DNA from: Chromera velia | Lineage: Eukaryota; Sar; Chromeraceae | Reading direction: 5' to 3' | Assembly (NCBI GenBank): GCA_018398765.1 | Contig: JAHBMJ010000310.1 | Span: 31,001 to 95,000, forward strand | DNA: 64,000 nucleotides | Part shown: in pieces, positions 33,531 to 45,680 of the stretch | How the letters are laid out: each line of letters starts with the position of its first letter | How positions within the stretch are numbered: the stretch's first letter is position 1 | Notes under the pieces: model-generated | What the model was told of the DNA's origin: nothing | The model's input: only the letters and a program-made list of their open reading frames with translations | Database searches by the model: none | Position numbers and translations under genes: made by a program

Positions 33531-34840
33531 CCTTTTGCTTGTCCTCACGTGTGGTGGTGAAAGAAACGCCGAGGTGCGTCTCGAATCTACGCGCTGCCTA
33601 CACTCACCGAGCTGAAACCGGAAAACGAAAAAAAGAAAAAGACAGGGGCGAAAGTGTGAACGAACTCGCATCACAAGATAAAAGAGCCAACGATTCGTCT
33701 CTTAGGCGTCCGTCTCCAAGGTGAAAGTCCTCGGGAAGAACGAACAACTTCTCACGAACGGGACGAGTTCTCCACGGGAAAACGACAGGCGGCGCCGAAC
33801 ACAGGCAACTACAAACCAAAGACCACCGAAGGGGTATCTATGTACATTCGCATCGCTCATCCAAAGCTATATAGCTAGCTATAGTACAAGGAAGAATCGT
33901 CGCCATGCATCATTTGCCGTCTCTGTACGCACATGTGCGCCCCGCACATATGCGCAATGCAACCTATATACTGCACAATGCGGCTATGCACGTCGCAAAT
34001 TAAATTCGCGTGCGCATGTCGCGCGAGCGGCCCTCCTCGATCTGTATTCGTTTTTTTCTTTAGTGTCTCTCTAGTCCTTTGTTGGGCCAGTATGCATCTT
34101 GCCTAGGCATAGGTCCTGTCGGCCTATTATGGCCAGTCTGTTGCAAGCGCAAGCCCCTCGGACTAGGCCGCCGCGCCTAGCTTATACTGCTCCACGGTGG
34201 ACAAAAATTAATACCTTTCATTCTCCGTGTGTTCGCGTGGTTAACTCTGCCTATCTATGGATGAGCGTTATAGTCTTCCTTTTCCTTTCCCCAACTTCTT
34301 CTTCAATGAGTTCCTCAGCCCGTTAAAAAAATTTGTTTCTCCTCAACATTTCTTTATTAAACCTTTTCTTTACATCCATAAATTCTTTTGCACGCTTAGC
34401 GGCTTTTAGCTCCTTTGTCATGTTTCTTCAATCTGATGTTGTCAGGCTCTTCGTATTCGTTTTTTTGGGTGCATTTTTATTTTCACATGCATGCATGCAT
34501 GCATGCATGCTAAATTTGTGTTCGATCGTTGAATTTGCATGCATGATCGATTCAATCATGCAATTCGAAGAAAGTGGCTCTTGAGCGTCGGTAGAGAGAG
34601 GGTATATACGGCACCGAAGTGCATCTTCAAGTGGCTCGCAAGGGGAATTCTGGATAAGGCGGAACCGTTACAACTGTTTAGAGCGAAAAAATCTGGTCTC
34701 AGTCAGCCCTTAGTACAGCATCTCGAAGCAAGGTGCTATCCTGTGAAGAATCCTGCAGATCTTTCCTACTCGGTTAGCGGAGGAAAGGGCAAGGCTTGCT
34801 CTAGCCTTTCAGCTGAAGAAGAGCAAAGAACGAGGAGAGG
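33531..34840. promoter_or_regulatory. Divergent intergenic region between FAD synthase and a membrane-protein gene
   Basis: About 1.3 kb separate the start codons. It contains TGCATGCA-type motifs (about 33905 and a long (CATG)n run at 34484-34510), CGATCG near 34522 and GATCGA near 34545. A middle part (34080-34480) is AT-rich and resembles transposon-derived sequence. No gene seen. Confidence 0.5.
34484..34510. repeat. (CATG)n / TGCATGCA run
   Basis: ACATGCATGCATGCATGC and onward, a self-complementary run about 330 bp upstream of the ATG at 34841. TGCATGCA is a known AP2-domain binding core in apicomplexans, and a regulatory role here is inference. Confidence 0.85.
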
Positions 34841-36463
34841 ATGCCCGACTACGGTGACTATGATGAAGGCAAAAGCAGGAGGCGCCGTCGCCGTCGATCA
34901 AAGAGCGGATACCCGAAACAGCGCACACCCGTCGGCCCAGGGTTGATAGTCAGCTACTGCGCTCTGTTTGGAGGAATCATGACTTTGATTGTCGGAATGG
35001 TGCACCTGTTCGTCAACGTTGAGGCTGAGCTTGAATGGCCAACCGCCGGGAAGAGTTTCGTCTCGGATCACAACAGGGCCACCTACAGACTTTCAGCTTT
35101 CACCCTCGCTCCAGATTTCTTCGGTCGGTTGGCGAGGCTGTGCAGCTTCTTAATGAAGGAGAGAGGGAGGGGGACGGAGTCAGAGAGGTGTTTCTAGGGC
35201 AGGTTGGGGAGATGGGAGGAGGTAAAAACTAATGCAAAATTACAGACGAGATGCGCAGATGAAAACGAGAGGCGGGTTCACAGGAGCCACAGGAGGTGAT
35301 ACAACTGGAGGTGCGCACAAAGGAGGACGCAGAAGAAGAACGAGAGGGGGAAGGCAGAGAGAGGAAGGTGAAGAAATCATGCATGAAAGAACAAGGGGCG
35401 TCGTAGAAGCAAGAAACGATGAAAGAAAGGACATGCAGCGAGGTTGAGGTTTAAGTCAAAAATCAGAGAGAAGAGAACTACAGAGAAAGGCAGGCCGTTA
35501 CACACAGGACTGATCTAGATCTGAAAGCAGACCAGGGTATGTGTTCCACCTTAGCCATACCCAGTGTGCCCTTCAAGTGGAAAATTGTGTCCATTACCTG
35601 CACATACATTCATTGTTCCTTCTCATATATATAAAATTTTTTCTGTTCGGACGGAACCGAAAATGAAGACGCATCGCTTATTTCTTCTTGTATGATGTCA
35701 ACCCTCTGACAACTCCCCTTCTCGTTTCCTGCCTGACTCCATGTGTGTTTGTTTGCAGCCGACCACTGGACGGCGCTTGCTCTAGGGGCCATATCCCTTT
35801 ACCTCCATGCGCCCAAACAGACTCTCCGCATCGTCACCTGCACATATCTGCGTTTTGGGGTCAGTCCGTGAGGTAGTCAGCCAGTCAATCAGTCGGAGAA
35901 TCAAGCAGTCAGTCAGTCAGTCAGCTATAGTGCTTCGCTTTGACAAATCCTCTCCAATCGTCCCGCTCGAAAGAATCCCATCCTGGTTTTCCATCGGATT
36001 TTTTACCTTCCTGTTCTTTTGCGCAGAGGGCAACTTGATGGGAGAACAAGCAGCAGAGGGGAAGGTTGAGTAGAGAGTCTGCTGGGGGGCGTGAATTGAT
36101 TTCTCGGTGCTTTGTGTGGGGCTATAGTCGTGAAGCTCTGGAATCTGTTTGTGATTCTATCTGACAGTGATGAAATCCAGCTTGGTGAAAACACAAAAGA
36201 AGTCACTTGACTTCTCCTTGCGTTGCGTGCAGATTTGGAATCTGTTTGTGGCCCTGTACGGTGACTTTGGGTACGCAGGCGGATTTGGCATTCTGGTGGG
36301 GTCCCTGAAGATCATCATCTGCGTTGCCTGTCTGGTCACAGGGGCACTGCAGAAGAAGCCAATGGACGCAGGACTGTGTCTTCAACTGTTCAAGTCTCCC
36401 TCTCAAAGGGAGAGGGAGGAACGGAGAAGAAAAAGCAGAGATGATGCGTATGAGAAGGTGTGA
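34841..36463 (+). CDS. Small multispanning membrane protein (204 aa)
   Basis: Three exons, 34841-35123, 35759-35859 and 36233-36463, joined in phases 1 and 0 to 205 codons. The N-terminus is short and very basic (KSRRRRRRRSKSGYPK). Span 1 is about residues 33-58 (GLIVSYCALFGGIMTLIVGM). A hydrophobic stretch follows at about 98-112 (WTALALGAISLYLHA). The last exon has one or two more spans (LFVALYGDFGYAGGFGILVG, LKIIICVACLVTGAL), and the C-terminal tail is rich in Arg, Glu and Lys (QREREERRRKSRDD). I do not recognise the family. The topology suggests a small integral membrane protein with both ends cytosolic, but membrane and partner cannot be inferred. The last two exons are conserved-looking rather than random, given matching phases and clean acceptors (GTTTGCAG, GCGTGCAG). 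Confidence 0.75.
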
Positions 36464-38312
36464 AGAAGGAAATAACAAAGTGACGTTGACTGATAGATCG
36501 TCTTCTTTTCTTGCTTGAATCAAAATCGTTGTCTTCTTTCTCCCCTCACTGATCCACCTAATCAACACCAGCCGATCGATCGATCGATCGATGGCTCGAC
36601 CGTCGGAAGGACAGCGCAGGGCGGACGGGACAGCAGCTCTGCATCTGGTTCCTTTCTTTCTTCCTTCCTCTCTCGTTTTGCTTTGGAATGGTCCATCTGC
36701 ACGACACACAACATTTTGTCGTTTCGTTCCTCTCTGCCTGAATAGTCTCGGGCAGTCTGCGTCCTTCTCTCTCTCTCTCGCTCGCAACATTGAGTGCGCT
36801 TTCTGACCTGGCTGACAGGACGACGGCCTTCTCTTCTGGGAAATGAATGACAACAAAATGATGATCACCCACACGAAGAACGCGTGCATGCATGTGCCGA
36901 GCGGCTCTGAGGCTCCCAGACAGACATAACAGTACGTCGCATGCCAGCAGACAAACAGTTCAAGTCATCTGCCTATATAGTCATCTGCAGATCAGATGAG
37001 AATCCGGGTGGATCTGTTTGGGGTCGGCTGACAGGATCTAGAATTAACAGGACTGACAGGTTGCTTCGGATAACATAAGCAGCCTGAGATGTTGCATACA
37101 CTCCATATTTCGTTTCATCTGCACATTAATTAACACTGCTATATAACCAAGATTTGGTGGGCAAGCTGGGGCTGACGGCTTGCCTATACAGTCTTAATGC
37201 TATACTGGGCTAGATACTGGGCCCGGGTCTGGTATGTATTGGGCACTATTAAGTTCTAAGCTATTAAAGCTAAGTTGTAATTTAATTGTTTATCTAGGGG
37301 TATCACAGCAAAAAAAAAAATAATTTAAGCCAATTATTGCTTCTTTTTTTTTTGTCAACGATGTCAGCATTGTTACTATTTTTGTTAGGTGATAAACAAC
37401 TGTTCTGGAAGTCTTATGTATACCTGTTATTTTGGTGTTACAGAACTGTTACTCAAGTTTTCCATAAAAAAAAAAAAAAAATAATTAAAGCTAATTCTTG
37501 TATGTTAACTTCTTTTTTAAGTTGCTGCCAGTGTGATACGTTTAATTGTTCATGACCGTTTTACTTTTATAAACTTATTATTAAATTTGTAGGGGAACAC
37601 TCTACTAGGGGACACTTAATCTAGGTCTTGATCGAGCTAAAAACCATGCTGCATGCATGGTATATTACAGATGTTTCATGTCCCAAAGCCGTCAAAGTTG
37701 GCAAAAGGCGACTTTAAAGGTTAGTGCCTGCGGCCTGTGCAGCAAGCTGTGCAGTGAGTGCCAGTGCACTACTGCAGCAGTGCGCAGCAGCACTAGTGAG
37801 TATTCCACCCCTCTTCCCTTAGTAGAAATCCTCTGATGCCTAGTCTGATGCAGTCGCATAGTAGCACCTTTTGAGCAATCAGGTGTTGAGTCTGCTGGGT
37901 AGCGCGCTTACTTAGTCCAATGAAACAACGGATTGATGTTTGCAAGCAGCAAGCATCGCATCCATGCAGCCAGATCGATGCACCAGATGCAAGCATGTGT
38001 CACGAACAAAGCCTCAATAATCAAGTTCCCTTTTTCACCTGCGTCCCCATCCCTTTCAGTTTGAAACAAAACAAAAACAGGATGCTGCAGAGGTTACAAA
38101 ACCCCCATTGGATCTTGCGGCAGGAACAAAACGCCGCAATTTATGCGCCCGCTGTGGCCAAACATCGTCGACACCTTCCATGCTGCCCGTATTCCTCTCA
38201 AGCCCTCCCTCCCCCCGTCAGGATGGCTGCGAATCTCCCCTCTGCTCTGCTCTCTGGAAACTTCCATTCCTCCCCTAGATTCTCCACTCTCCCCCCTCTC
38301 TTTTTAATTGCA
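36464..38312. other. Convergent intergenic gap, AT-rich
   Basis: Tail-to-tail space between the membrane-protein gene and the calcineurin-B-like gene. It has a (CGAT)n palindromic run at 36577-36592, then ordinary sequence to about 36960, then AT-rich DNA (37080-37720). The latter includes two poly-A/poly-T blocks (about 37309-37350 and 37466-37515) that look like copies of one decayed element. GGGCCCGGG occurs near 37220. No gene seen. Confidence 0.6.
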
Positions 38313-41300
38313 TCACTCAGATCTGAGAGGACTCTCCAGTTCTGGTGTTGGGATTGAGGGGACCTGTTGTCCCGGCTGGCCGGCCTGTCTCTGCCTGTAC
38401 GCGTCTTGCAAGGCCGCGTCCCCCTGCGACCCCGGCGCCATCATCATCGCCCTTGCCACCATCCAATTCTTCACCCCCTCAGGAGCCTCACGCACAGGCA
38501 CCTGCACTGAGGTCCAGGACTTACCTAGGGCCTCATTGCCTTGAGACTGATTCAAAGGGGCCGGCTGAGGTTGGGGGGTGCCTGCAGGGACTGCGTAGCT
38601 CTGCCGTGGCTGTGCTGCAACACTCGGGAGGGGCTGTTGGATTTGGACCTGCATGCCGTGGGCATGGGGGGGGGCTGTGACCATGGGGGGACGGGGATGG
38701 GGGGCGTGCATGAAGACTGTGTGTCGCTGTGGAGGATGCTGTCCGGGTGCCAGGGCAACCCCGGGGGGTGGGGGGGGGTGGCCGATCATGACCATCTGGG
38801 GATGTCCGGGGGGGGCGTAGGGATAGGCAGGGTGTCCAGGTGCATGTGCAAGCATGGGCTGTGGCTGTCCTCCTTCGTCGTCTGAATCTCCTAGGCCGAT
38901 ACCGTCCTTCACGTTCTGCCAGAGAGCGACAGCCCGACCTCCGATGTTCAACCCGTCGTCGTCTTCCTCTTCCCCCCCTGGGTGCATTGGGGGCATTCCG
39001 GGGTAGTGCACGATTTGCGGTCCCGGTCTGACGTGCGCGTGAGGAGGGGGGACGGGGGGGTGACCGGGGGGGAATGCAGGGGAGACGGCCCCGGCAGGCA
39101 CAACCATGGGGGGAGGCAGAGCAGGTGTGGCCGGCATCTGCTCTCTTGGGGGTCCTGTTGTGCTCTTTTCGGACTTGGTCGACTTTCCGAGTTCTGACTT
39201 TGTCAGCTTCCTTCTGTCGATGGACGGGAGGAGAAAACGCATCAGATAGGTTGTGCCTGCAGAGGAGAGGAAAAAAAAAAAGTCGACATGATAAGGAAAG
39301 ACCACAAGGAAAGGAGCAGGCGTCTGGAAAGACAGTGTTTCGCGAGAGATTTGAGTGGAGAGAAAAGAAGAAGAAGAAGAAGAAGAGGAACCTGAAGGTC
39401 ACCTCTCAAAGATCGCAAAAGACTAGGGTCAGTTGCAACTAGTAATTAAAAAAACCGGCACAATTCAAGAGAAAGAATATGTTGTAGTACGCTCACCTTG
39501 GATCTCCTGGTCCGCTACGCTCTCATAGAACTGCACACAGAGACCCAGAGGAAGGCGGAATGAAGGGACCGCCGAGAGACACAGGAGGGAGGGAACATCC
39601 AAGAGAGGGCCCGGCAAGGAGGGATGCTCTAGAGATCGATTGAGGTACCACCGAATGGGAGAAGAAGAAAGAAGGGGGATGGAAAGGAAAGAAGAGCCGC
39701 AAGTAAAAGAAGATCTTGGTCACTTCGCTTATGAGAGATTTTTGTGAAAAGCACGGAAAGGCAGAGAGAGATGACTGTTGGAAGAAACAAAAAAAAGGAC
39801 CAACCAAGTAATCAAGACACGAATGCATGAAGGGAAGAAACCCCATGGGCGATCCCGTCAAGTCAAAGTAGGAACCGGGAGAACGAAGAAAAGGGATTTG
39901 AAAAGGGGATTCCAATAAGCTCTGCTGGGGAACCGCTGTATTTTGCTTCCTTGAAATTGCGCTTAGGGAAAATAGGTCCCGATTTTTCAGGACACCAGAT
40001 TCTAGTAAAATAATTCAACCGAAAGGGACCCGAAAGAATGGTATGTGGGGCTTTCAATGTACATGAAGGCTCTGAGGAGAGACACAAGATGACAGACAGC
40101 TCCAATGAGGAACCGTGCAGCGGGGCAGTCAGTCAAAAGACACAAGCAACGAACTTGCCCGTGCACATGCTGACTCACTCACTCACTGACTCACCTGCAG
40201 AATATCGTACGCCTTTTCCCGATGGGCTTCTAGAATTGCAGACGCCTGGTCCCAGAGTTCCTGCTGGGGCCTCGGATGTCTTCTCTGCAGCTCTGCAACG
40301 ACCAACTCAATGTCCTCGAGCATAGACGCAAGATCACGATGGTCGAGATAACCTGAATGGAAGAAGGGAAGAATGAATTGATGAATGAATCAAAGGAAGA
40401 ATGAGTAAAAGAGACGAAAAAAAAAACAGAGGACCAACGAGGCAAGGGGGGCAGAAAATGAAGAGCCGTGGTTCTACAGGTGGATAATGCTTGTGGTCAC
40501 ACGCCCACAGACAGACGGAGGCAGAGAGACTAATGCAGGGCCAGAAAAAAAGGCACGCCACAAACCATGGGCAGACCGGCAAGAGGATAGGTGCACGAAA
40601 TAAAAAGGGAGGGGGGAGCACGAAAGAAAGAACCAAAGGTAGCAAGAAAGGAAGGACGACAGACTATATGTTTCTTCTTCTCCCTCCTTTTCTTCATGAA
40701 CACAACAGACAAAAAGAAAGAAAGAACAAAGGACGACAGACAGGAAAGACAGACAGCCAGGCAGACAGAAAACAAGCAAGGAAGAAAGAACGAAAGAAAT
40801 AGAGGAAGGAAGAGGGAAAGAAGGAGATAAGGACGCGTAAGAGACAGGAAAACTAGCAAACAAAAACTCCGTATCCAATCCAACAGATAGATTGATTACC
40901 TTTCGGTCCTGAGTCGTAAACTTTGAAGATCAGAGAGATGCGCAGGCAGCCGCACGCCGTCATCGGATTATTCGGAGTGTTTTTATGTGTCAGAGCCGAC
41001 ATGATCACAAACCGGTCTGCTTGCACACACATGCATATGCTTTTATTTTCACACAGAAAAGGAATTGTGTATGAAAATAAACGCATGCGCCGACATGATC
41101 ACAAACCGGTCTGCACACGCACACACATGCAAATGCATATGCAGATGCACACATGGAACCGAGGGGGGACGTTAGGGAACGAAACAGAGGAGAAGGACAG
41201 GAGGAGGATAGAGAGGAAGGAACAAGAGAAGGAATCGTCCTCGTCTTGTTGGGTAGATGCGAGCGAGAGGAAAAGGACAAAATAATGAAAAGAGCCAGAC

Positions 41301-42129
41301 GCAGACAAAAAGCCGCAAAAATACAAGGCACGAGACAAAGAGAAAAAAACAGTCACGCTGATGCATCCTCGCCGGGTCTCCCTCCTCTTCGAAACTGTTC
41401 TTTTCGACTCCCGTTAGCAACCTTCTTTCTGGGTGAAGCTGCGCAGCTTCGCTTGCTCGCTGTTTCCAGTCACTACCTCTCAGAAGCTAAGCAGACTGCT
41501 AGACTGACTGACTGAAGTCGATCGTCGCGTTTGTACATGACACGACTTCAAAAAAGCGCTGCAGTCGTCTCTCATCCTGAAAATACCGTTGTTTCATTGC
41601 GGGGGACGGCGTGTAAACCTCTGCATCAACACAGACAAAGCCACAAAACCACACAGGAGTGAGAGTCAAAGGCCTGCCGCACCAAGGCAGAGAGCATCAA
41701 GAGGGGCATCACAGACAGTACTTAGGTAGACATAGAAGTGAATGGGGTTTCGTCTCAGACGAGCAGAGAAACGGCAGCCTTCAGTGCATGGCATCATAAA
41801 CCCATCACTATTATCCATTAGAATGCGCAACATCAACTCGTAGAGTCACGCGACTGACCAAGGAACTTTCTGAATTTCTGGATGTCCATTTCTTGGTCAT
41901 GGTGGGGGATGAACTTGGAGTAGACGGGCGCGAGGGAGTCCTTAATGACCGAAGAGGTTACTTTAGTCTCTCTGGCTAGCTGGCTGATCTGTTCTTCGCT
42001 CAACAGGACACATACGCGGTTATTGGTGAGGACAAAACGCTCCTTGCATTGCTCCTTGTTCCATTCATGCAAGTCTGGGAGCTCATATCCATACTCGATG
42101 CCCCCTTCCTGGCTCGCCTGATTCCCCAT
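38313..42129 (-). CDS. Calcineurin-B-like degenerate EF-hand protein with Pro/His-rich tail (535 aa)
   Basis: Six exons (minus): 42129-41859, 41620-41537, 41016-40900, 40352-40195, 39530-39497 and 39256-38313. Phases join to 536 codons. The N-terminus MGNQAS has the Gly2/Ser6 pattern of N-myristoylation, as in calcineurin B. Helix-loop-helix-like segments follow: LSEEQISQLARETK, HHDQEMDIQKFRKFLG and RISLIFKVYDSGPKGYLDHR. The last resembles an EF-hand loop but lacks several calcium ligands, so calcium binding is doubtful. Assignment to the CnB/CBL superfamily is tentative. From about residue 230 the protein is low-complexity (PPPMVVPAGAV, HPPVPPPHAHVRPG, many Pro, His, Gln and Met), with an acidic patch EEEDDDGLNIGGRAVALWQN. 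A membrane-tethered adaptor is a reasonable inference. Head-to-head with UTP4. Confidence 0.7.
40995..41114. repeat. Local duplication of the 5' end of exon 3 and its splice acceptor
   Basis: The 26-base segment 40995-41020 (GCCGACATGATCACAAACCG...) recurs exactly at 41089-41114, with similar CACACACATGCA-rich flanks. The first copy contains the acceptor and the first codons of exon 3 of the CnB-like gene. Between the copies, TTTTATTTTCACAC and GTGTATGAAAATAAA form an imperfect inverted repeat. Confidence 0.85.
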
Positions 42130-43039
42130 TTTCTTCCCTCTAAGTTCTTTCCCTTCCGCAAGCGCAGGACACTCTCTTCGCACAACACAGTTAAAGAGAG
42201 TGGAACATAAGAATGCCGTTCCCACTCACGAGAGATGGACAAGAAAACACGAGACAGCAAAGCTTTGTAGAAGTGCTGCTTCGATTCGGCTCGCTCAATC
42301 AGGCAAACTGTAACAGGACCTCGGTCCGGCTTCCCGAAGATGCAATGATGATCGAATACGACTCTGCTACCTCTTGAAGTGTGACGAGTACACCGAAAAC
42401 GAATTCCTACAGATGTTGTTGAGAGTCTCAGACGTTCTCAGATGTTCTCAGACTGTCTGACCTGGAATCCTTCTGATCGGATTGCACGTACATATGGGTG
42501 ATTTTTGCGGATCGACTGCATATGCATGGCCTGAAGTGCGGCGGCGCGAATTCTTATATAGTGGAAGCGCCAGCGGCCGCGGCGCCGCGCGGCCCGGAGA
42601 GGCAGGCCGGGGGCGGCGCCGCACTCAGCTCTTCATGCAGCTGTATAGCTCGACGCTAAGCTCGTTGGACCATCCATGACCATCCCTCTGATCGGGAACT
42701 TGGGATAGTGTGGCTAGTGTGGATAGAAAGCCTGCATGGTGGTACGATGTTGTACGCTCTACTGCTGCCGCAGAGGAGTGAGCCAAGTACAGGAGCACTA
42801 TTGCACGCCCGTCGATACACCGTTTGCACAATTGTAAACCTCGACGAAGACATCCCACTACTTGACGTCTCCGTCAGCAGATCCTGCTCGTGCGTGGCTC
42901 TGAAATTTAAAGACGCCCGTCAGTCTGGTCCTCTGCCGTCTCTCCTCAAGGGAATCGCGTAAGCGTGCTCTCTGGTGTCCGTTTCCATTTTTGTGCTCGC
43001 TGCCTTCTGTGTTTTTTTTGTCTTTAACGCGACAACCTG
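42130..43039. promoter_or_regulatory. Divergent intergenic region between CnB-like gene and UTP4
   Basis: About 910 bp separate the two ATGs. It has a GATCGA at about 42350, ATATGCATGG near 42520, a TTATATAG sequence near 42553 and a strongly GC-rich block (about 42575-42625, GGCCGCGGCGCCGCGCGG). No gene is supported. The small ORFs at 42708-42962 are probably 5' UTR. Confidence 0.5.
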
Positions 43040-44518
43040 ATGCACGCATTCCGTTGTCGGTTTCACGAGTGGTCCCCTGAGGCGATCGAGTGCCTTGCCT
43101 ATAGTCCGGACCGGAAATGGCTGGCTCTTGCGAGAGGCAATGGGGATATTGAGATCTACTCTGGCAGCAAGGGACATCATTTCCAGGTCTGTCTGTTCAT
43201 CTGCAGAGTCGAGTGCTTACCTGATCCGTTTTCGCTGTTTCGCTTGTCGCCTGTGCCTGTTCTGATTTTTTCACCCCTTGTGTACTTTCACCTTGAAGTC
43301 CATTGGACACCCTATTGAGTCTGCATTTCATCTTCTTTTGCCTGGAGGTTTGGATGTGATGGCATCGGCCATGAAATTTGATTCGCTTGTTGAACTAATG
43401 TGCACGTGCCCTTTGTGCATGTGAAAACACCATGCACGCAGACAATCAGGGCCCATTCAGAGAGCACACGGAGAAGCCTTCTCTGGGCAGAGGATCCTCT
43501 TCGGAAGGGCAAAGACCCCAATTTCTCTCTGGAGGGATACGCACTCTTCTCCATCAGTCAGTGCAGTCTCCGTCTCCTCAACTTCCCTTCCCGTCTCCTT
43601 CCTCGCCTTTTTATCCCTTACAAATCTGCCAGACTGTGCATGTGGCACAAATGCGGTAGAACAAGGGCCTCCCTCCCTCCCTCCCCCATTTCAGGTTTGG
43701 ATGGAGAGGTTGCCCATTGGGACCTCAGGGCGCTTTCGAAAAAGGTTCGTGAGCAGGGCCGAGGCAGCCAGAGGGTATCGTCCAGTCTTTCTGTTCTCCC
43801 CAGCCAGAGGGTATCGTCCAGTCTTTCTGTTCTCCCTTTTTAGACACATTTCTTCTTTGATCTCTGAAGAAGACAGGACAGTTCTTCCTCCGATTCCGAG
43901 CAGCCACTGTCTCTTTGTGATGGCTTGCAAGGCGCCTCATTTGTCTTTGCCTCTCTACCCCTGTTTACAGGGCCTCTACAAGTGTCCGGGAGGAACTGTG
44001 TACTCAGGAGTTATCAGTCCCTCTGGCAAGTCTCTTGCGCTGGCTTGTGAGGACGGCACTGTCCGTTACTTGAAAAGGACGGGGGGGGACGGAGACGACG
44101 GTGAGGGAGACTCGGACTTGGTGTTGGACCCCACCAGGGGGGGGAATGCCAGAAAACATACCTGTTAGTCTGTCTGTCTACTTTTGTGTCCTTTTCTGTT
44201 TCTCTTATTGTGCCAACTCGTCCACTGAGTCTCCATGTTTGGCGCGTGGGTGTATTTACTGTGTGTCTTCTTGCCCTTCATTTCATTTCCTTCGACTTTC
44301 TCTGCGCCCCTTTTTCCTCTTGCTGTTTCCAGACGCGCCCTTTTTCTCCAGGAAAGACCCTTTTAGAACCGGCTTTTGCTTCGCTGGGCTTTGCATCCTC
44401 TCTCCCTTTAGTTCCCCCTCCTTGCTCGTTCTCGTTTCGTCGCAGTCTTCTCTTTGCCGCGTCTCATCGATGCCATTCCTCTCTCATTCTCTCTCTCTCT
44501 CTGTGTGCGCGCGTGCGC

Positions 44519-44549
<31 letters not shown>

Positions 44550-45640
44550 TGTGTTCGCCTCAGCCCGGTTGGTAAGCCTCTGCTTTCACGGAGAGGCAAC
44601 CATCGTGGCCGGGTCTACTCAGGGTCGTCTGGTAAGATTGACTGAAGGGAAGAGCGGGCAGACGACACAACAGATCTTCGGACACGGGCCTCAGAGACAG
44701 CAACAGGAAGGTTGGTTCGTTCGTTGGATGTGCTTCCTTCCGTTTTGGTGGGCGGGGCGACCTTTTCGTCTGAGCTTTTTTGCCGCCTTTTCTTTATAGC
44801 AGGATTTCTGCGCGTTGTCCGATTCTCAGTCGCTCGCATTGACTCCTCTGTCCTGTTCTAGATGACCCTGTGCTTCTTTCTGCATGGTCTGGCCACTTTG
44901 GCATTCGCAGAACAGTTTTTGAGTGTGGAAGACAGTTTCGATGAGCCCATTCTTTTTCTTTTTGCTTGCCGCTTGTCCTCACTGGATGTCTGATTGACTA
45001 ACTGACTAGTACCCCCCGGAGCAGGACCGAGGGGGCCTGGCGATCGAGAGGCAGAAGAAGGAGAAGGCGACTTGGTCATCTGGGCGGTGTGCAGTCTTTC
45101 GTCAGTTTCGAGACGAAGGAAGTCTTTTCTCCTCTCTGTCTGCATGCCCTTTGTTGACGTGGAGGGCCTTTTGAAAACTCATCAATCTCTCTCTCTCATT
45201 GTTGCATTTCACTCTCGCTTTCGATCTTCCCCCCCGCTCACCCGCCGCTTCTTTTCTCTTTTGCTTTTTTGTGTGTGTGGATGCGTATCCTCGTGCGTTT
45301 TTTTTCGATTCTTTCGCCCTCTGTGCCCCGACATTGCTCAGTCTGAGTGGGGATATCTGTGAGAATCAAGTAGGAGGGACATTTTTCTGGTTCTCTCTGC
45401 TCCCTTTGAGCTGTTGGACCTTCTCTGAAGTTTTGGAAGCATCTATGAGGTGTTCTCTCTTCGCTGCTCTCTCTCTCTCGTTCTCTGTCTGTCTGTCTGT
45501 CTGTCTGTCTGTGCAGACCGCTTGACTGGGTGGCCTCTGGCGACTCCAGTGGGACGATTTCGATTTGGGATCTGCGGACCAACACTCTCCTCCAGAACTT
45601 TCCTCAGGCAGGTCTTGTTTCCCCCTCGTTTCTGTCTCTT

Positions 45641-45680
<40 letters not shown>

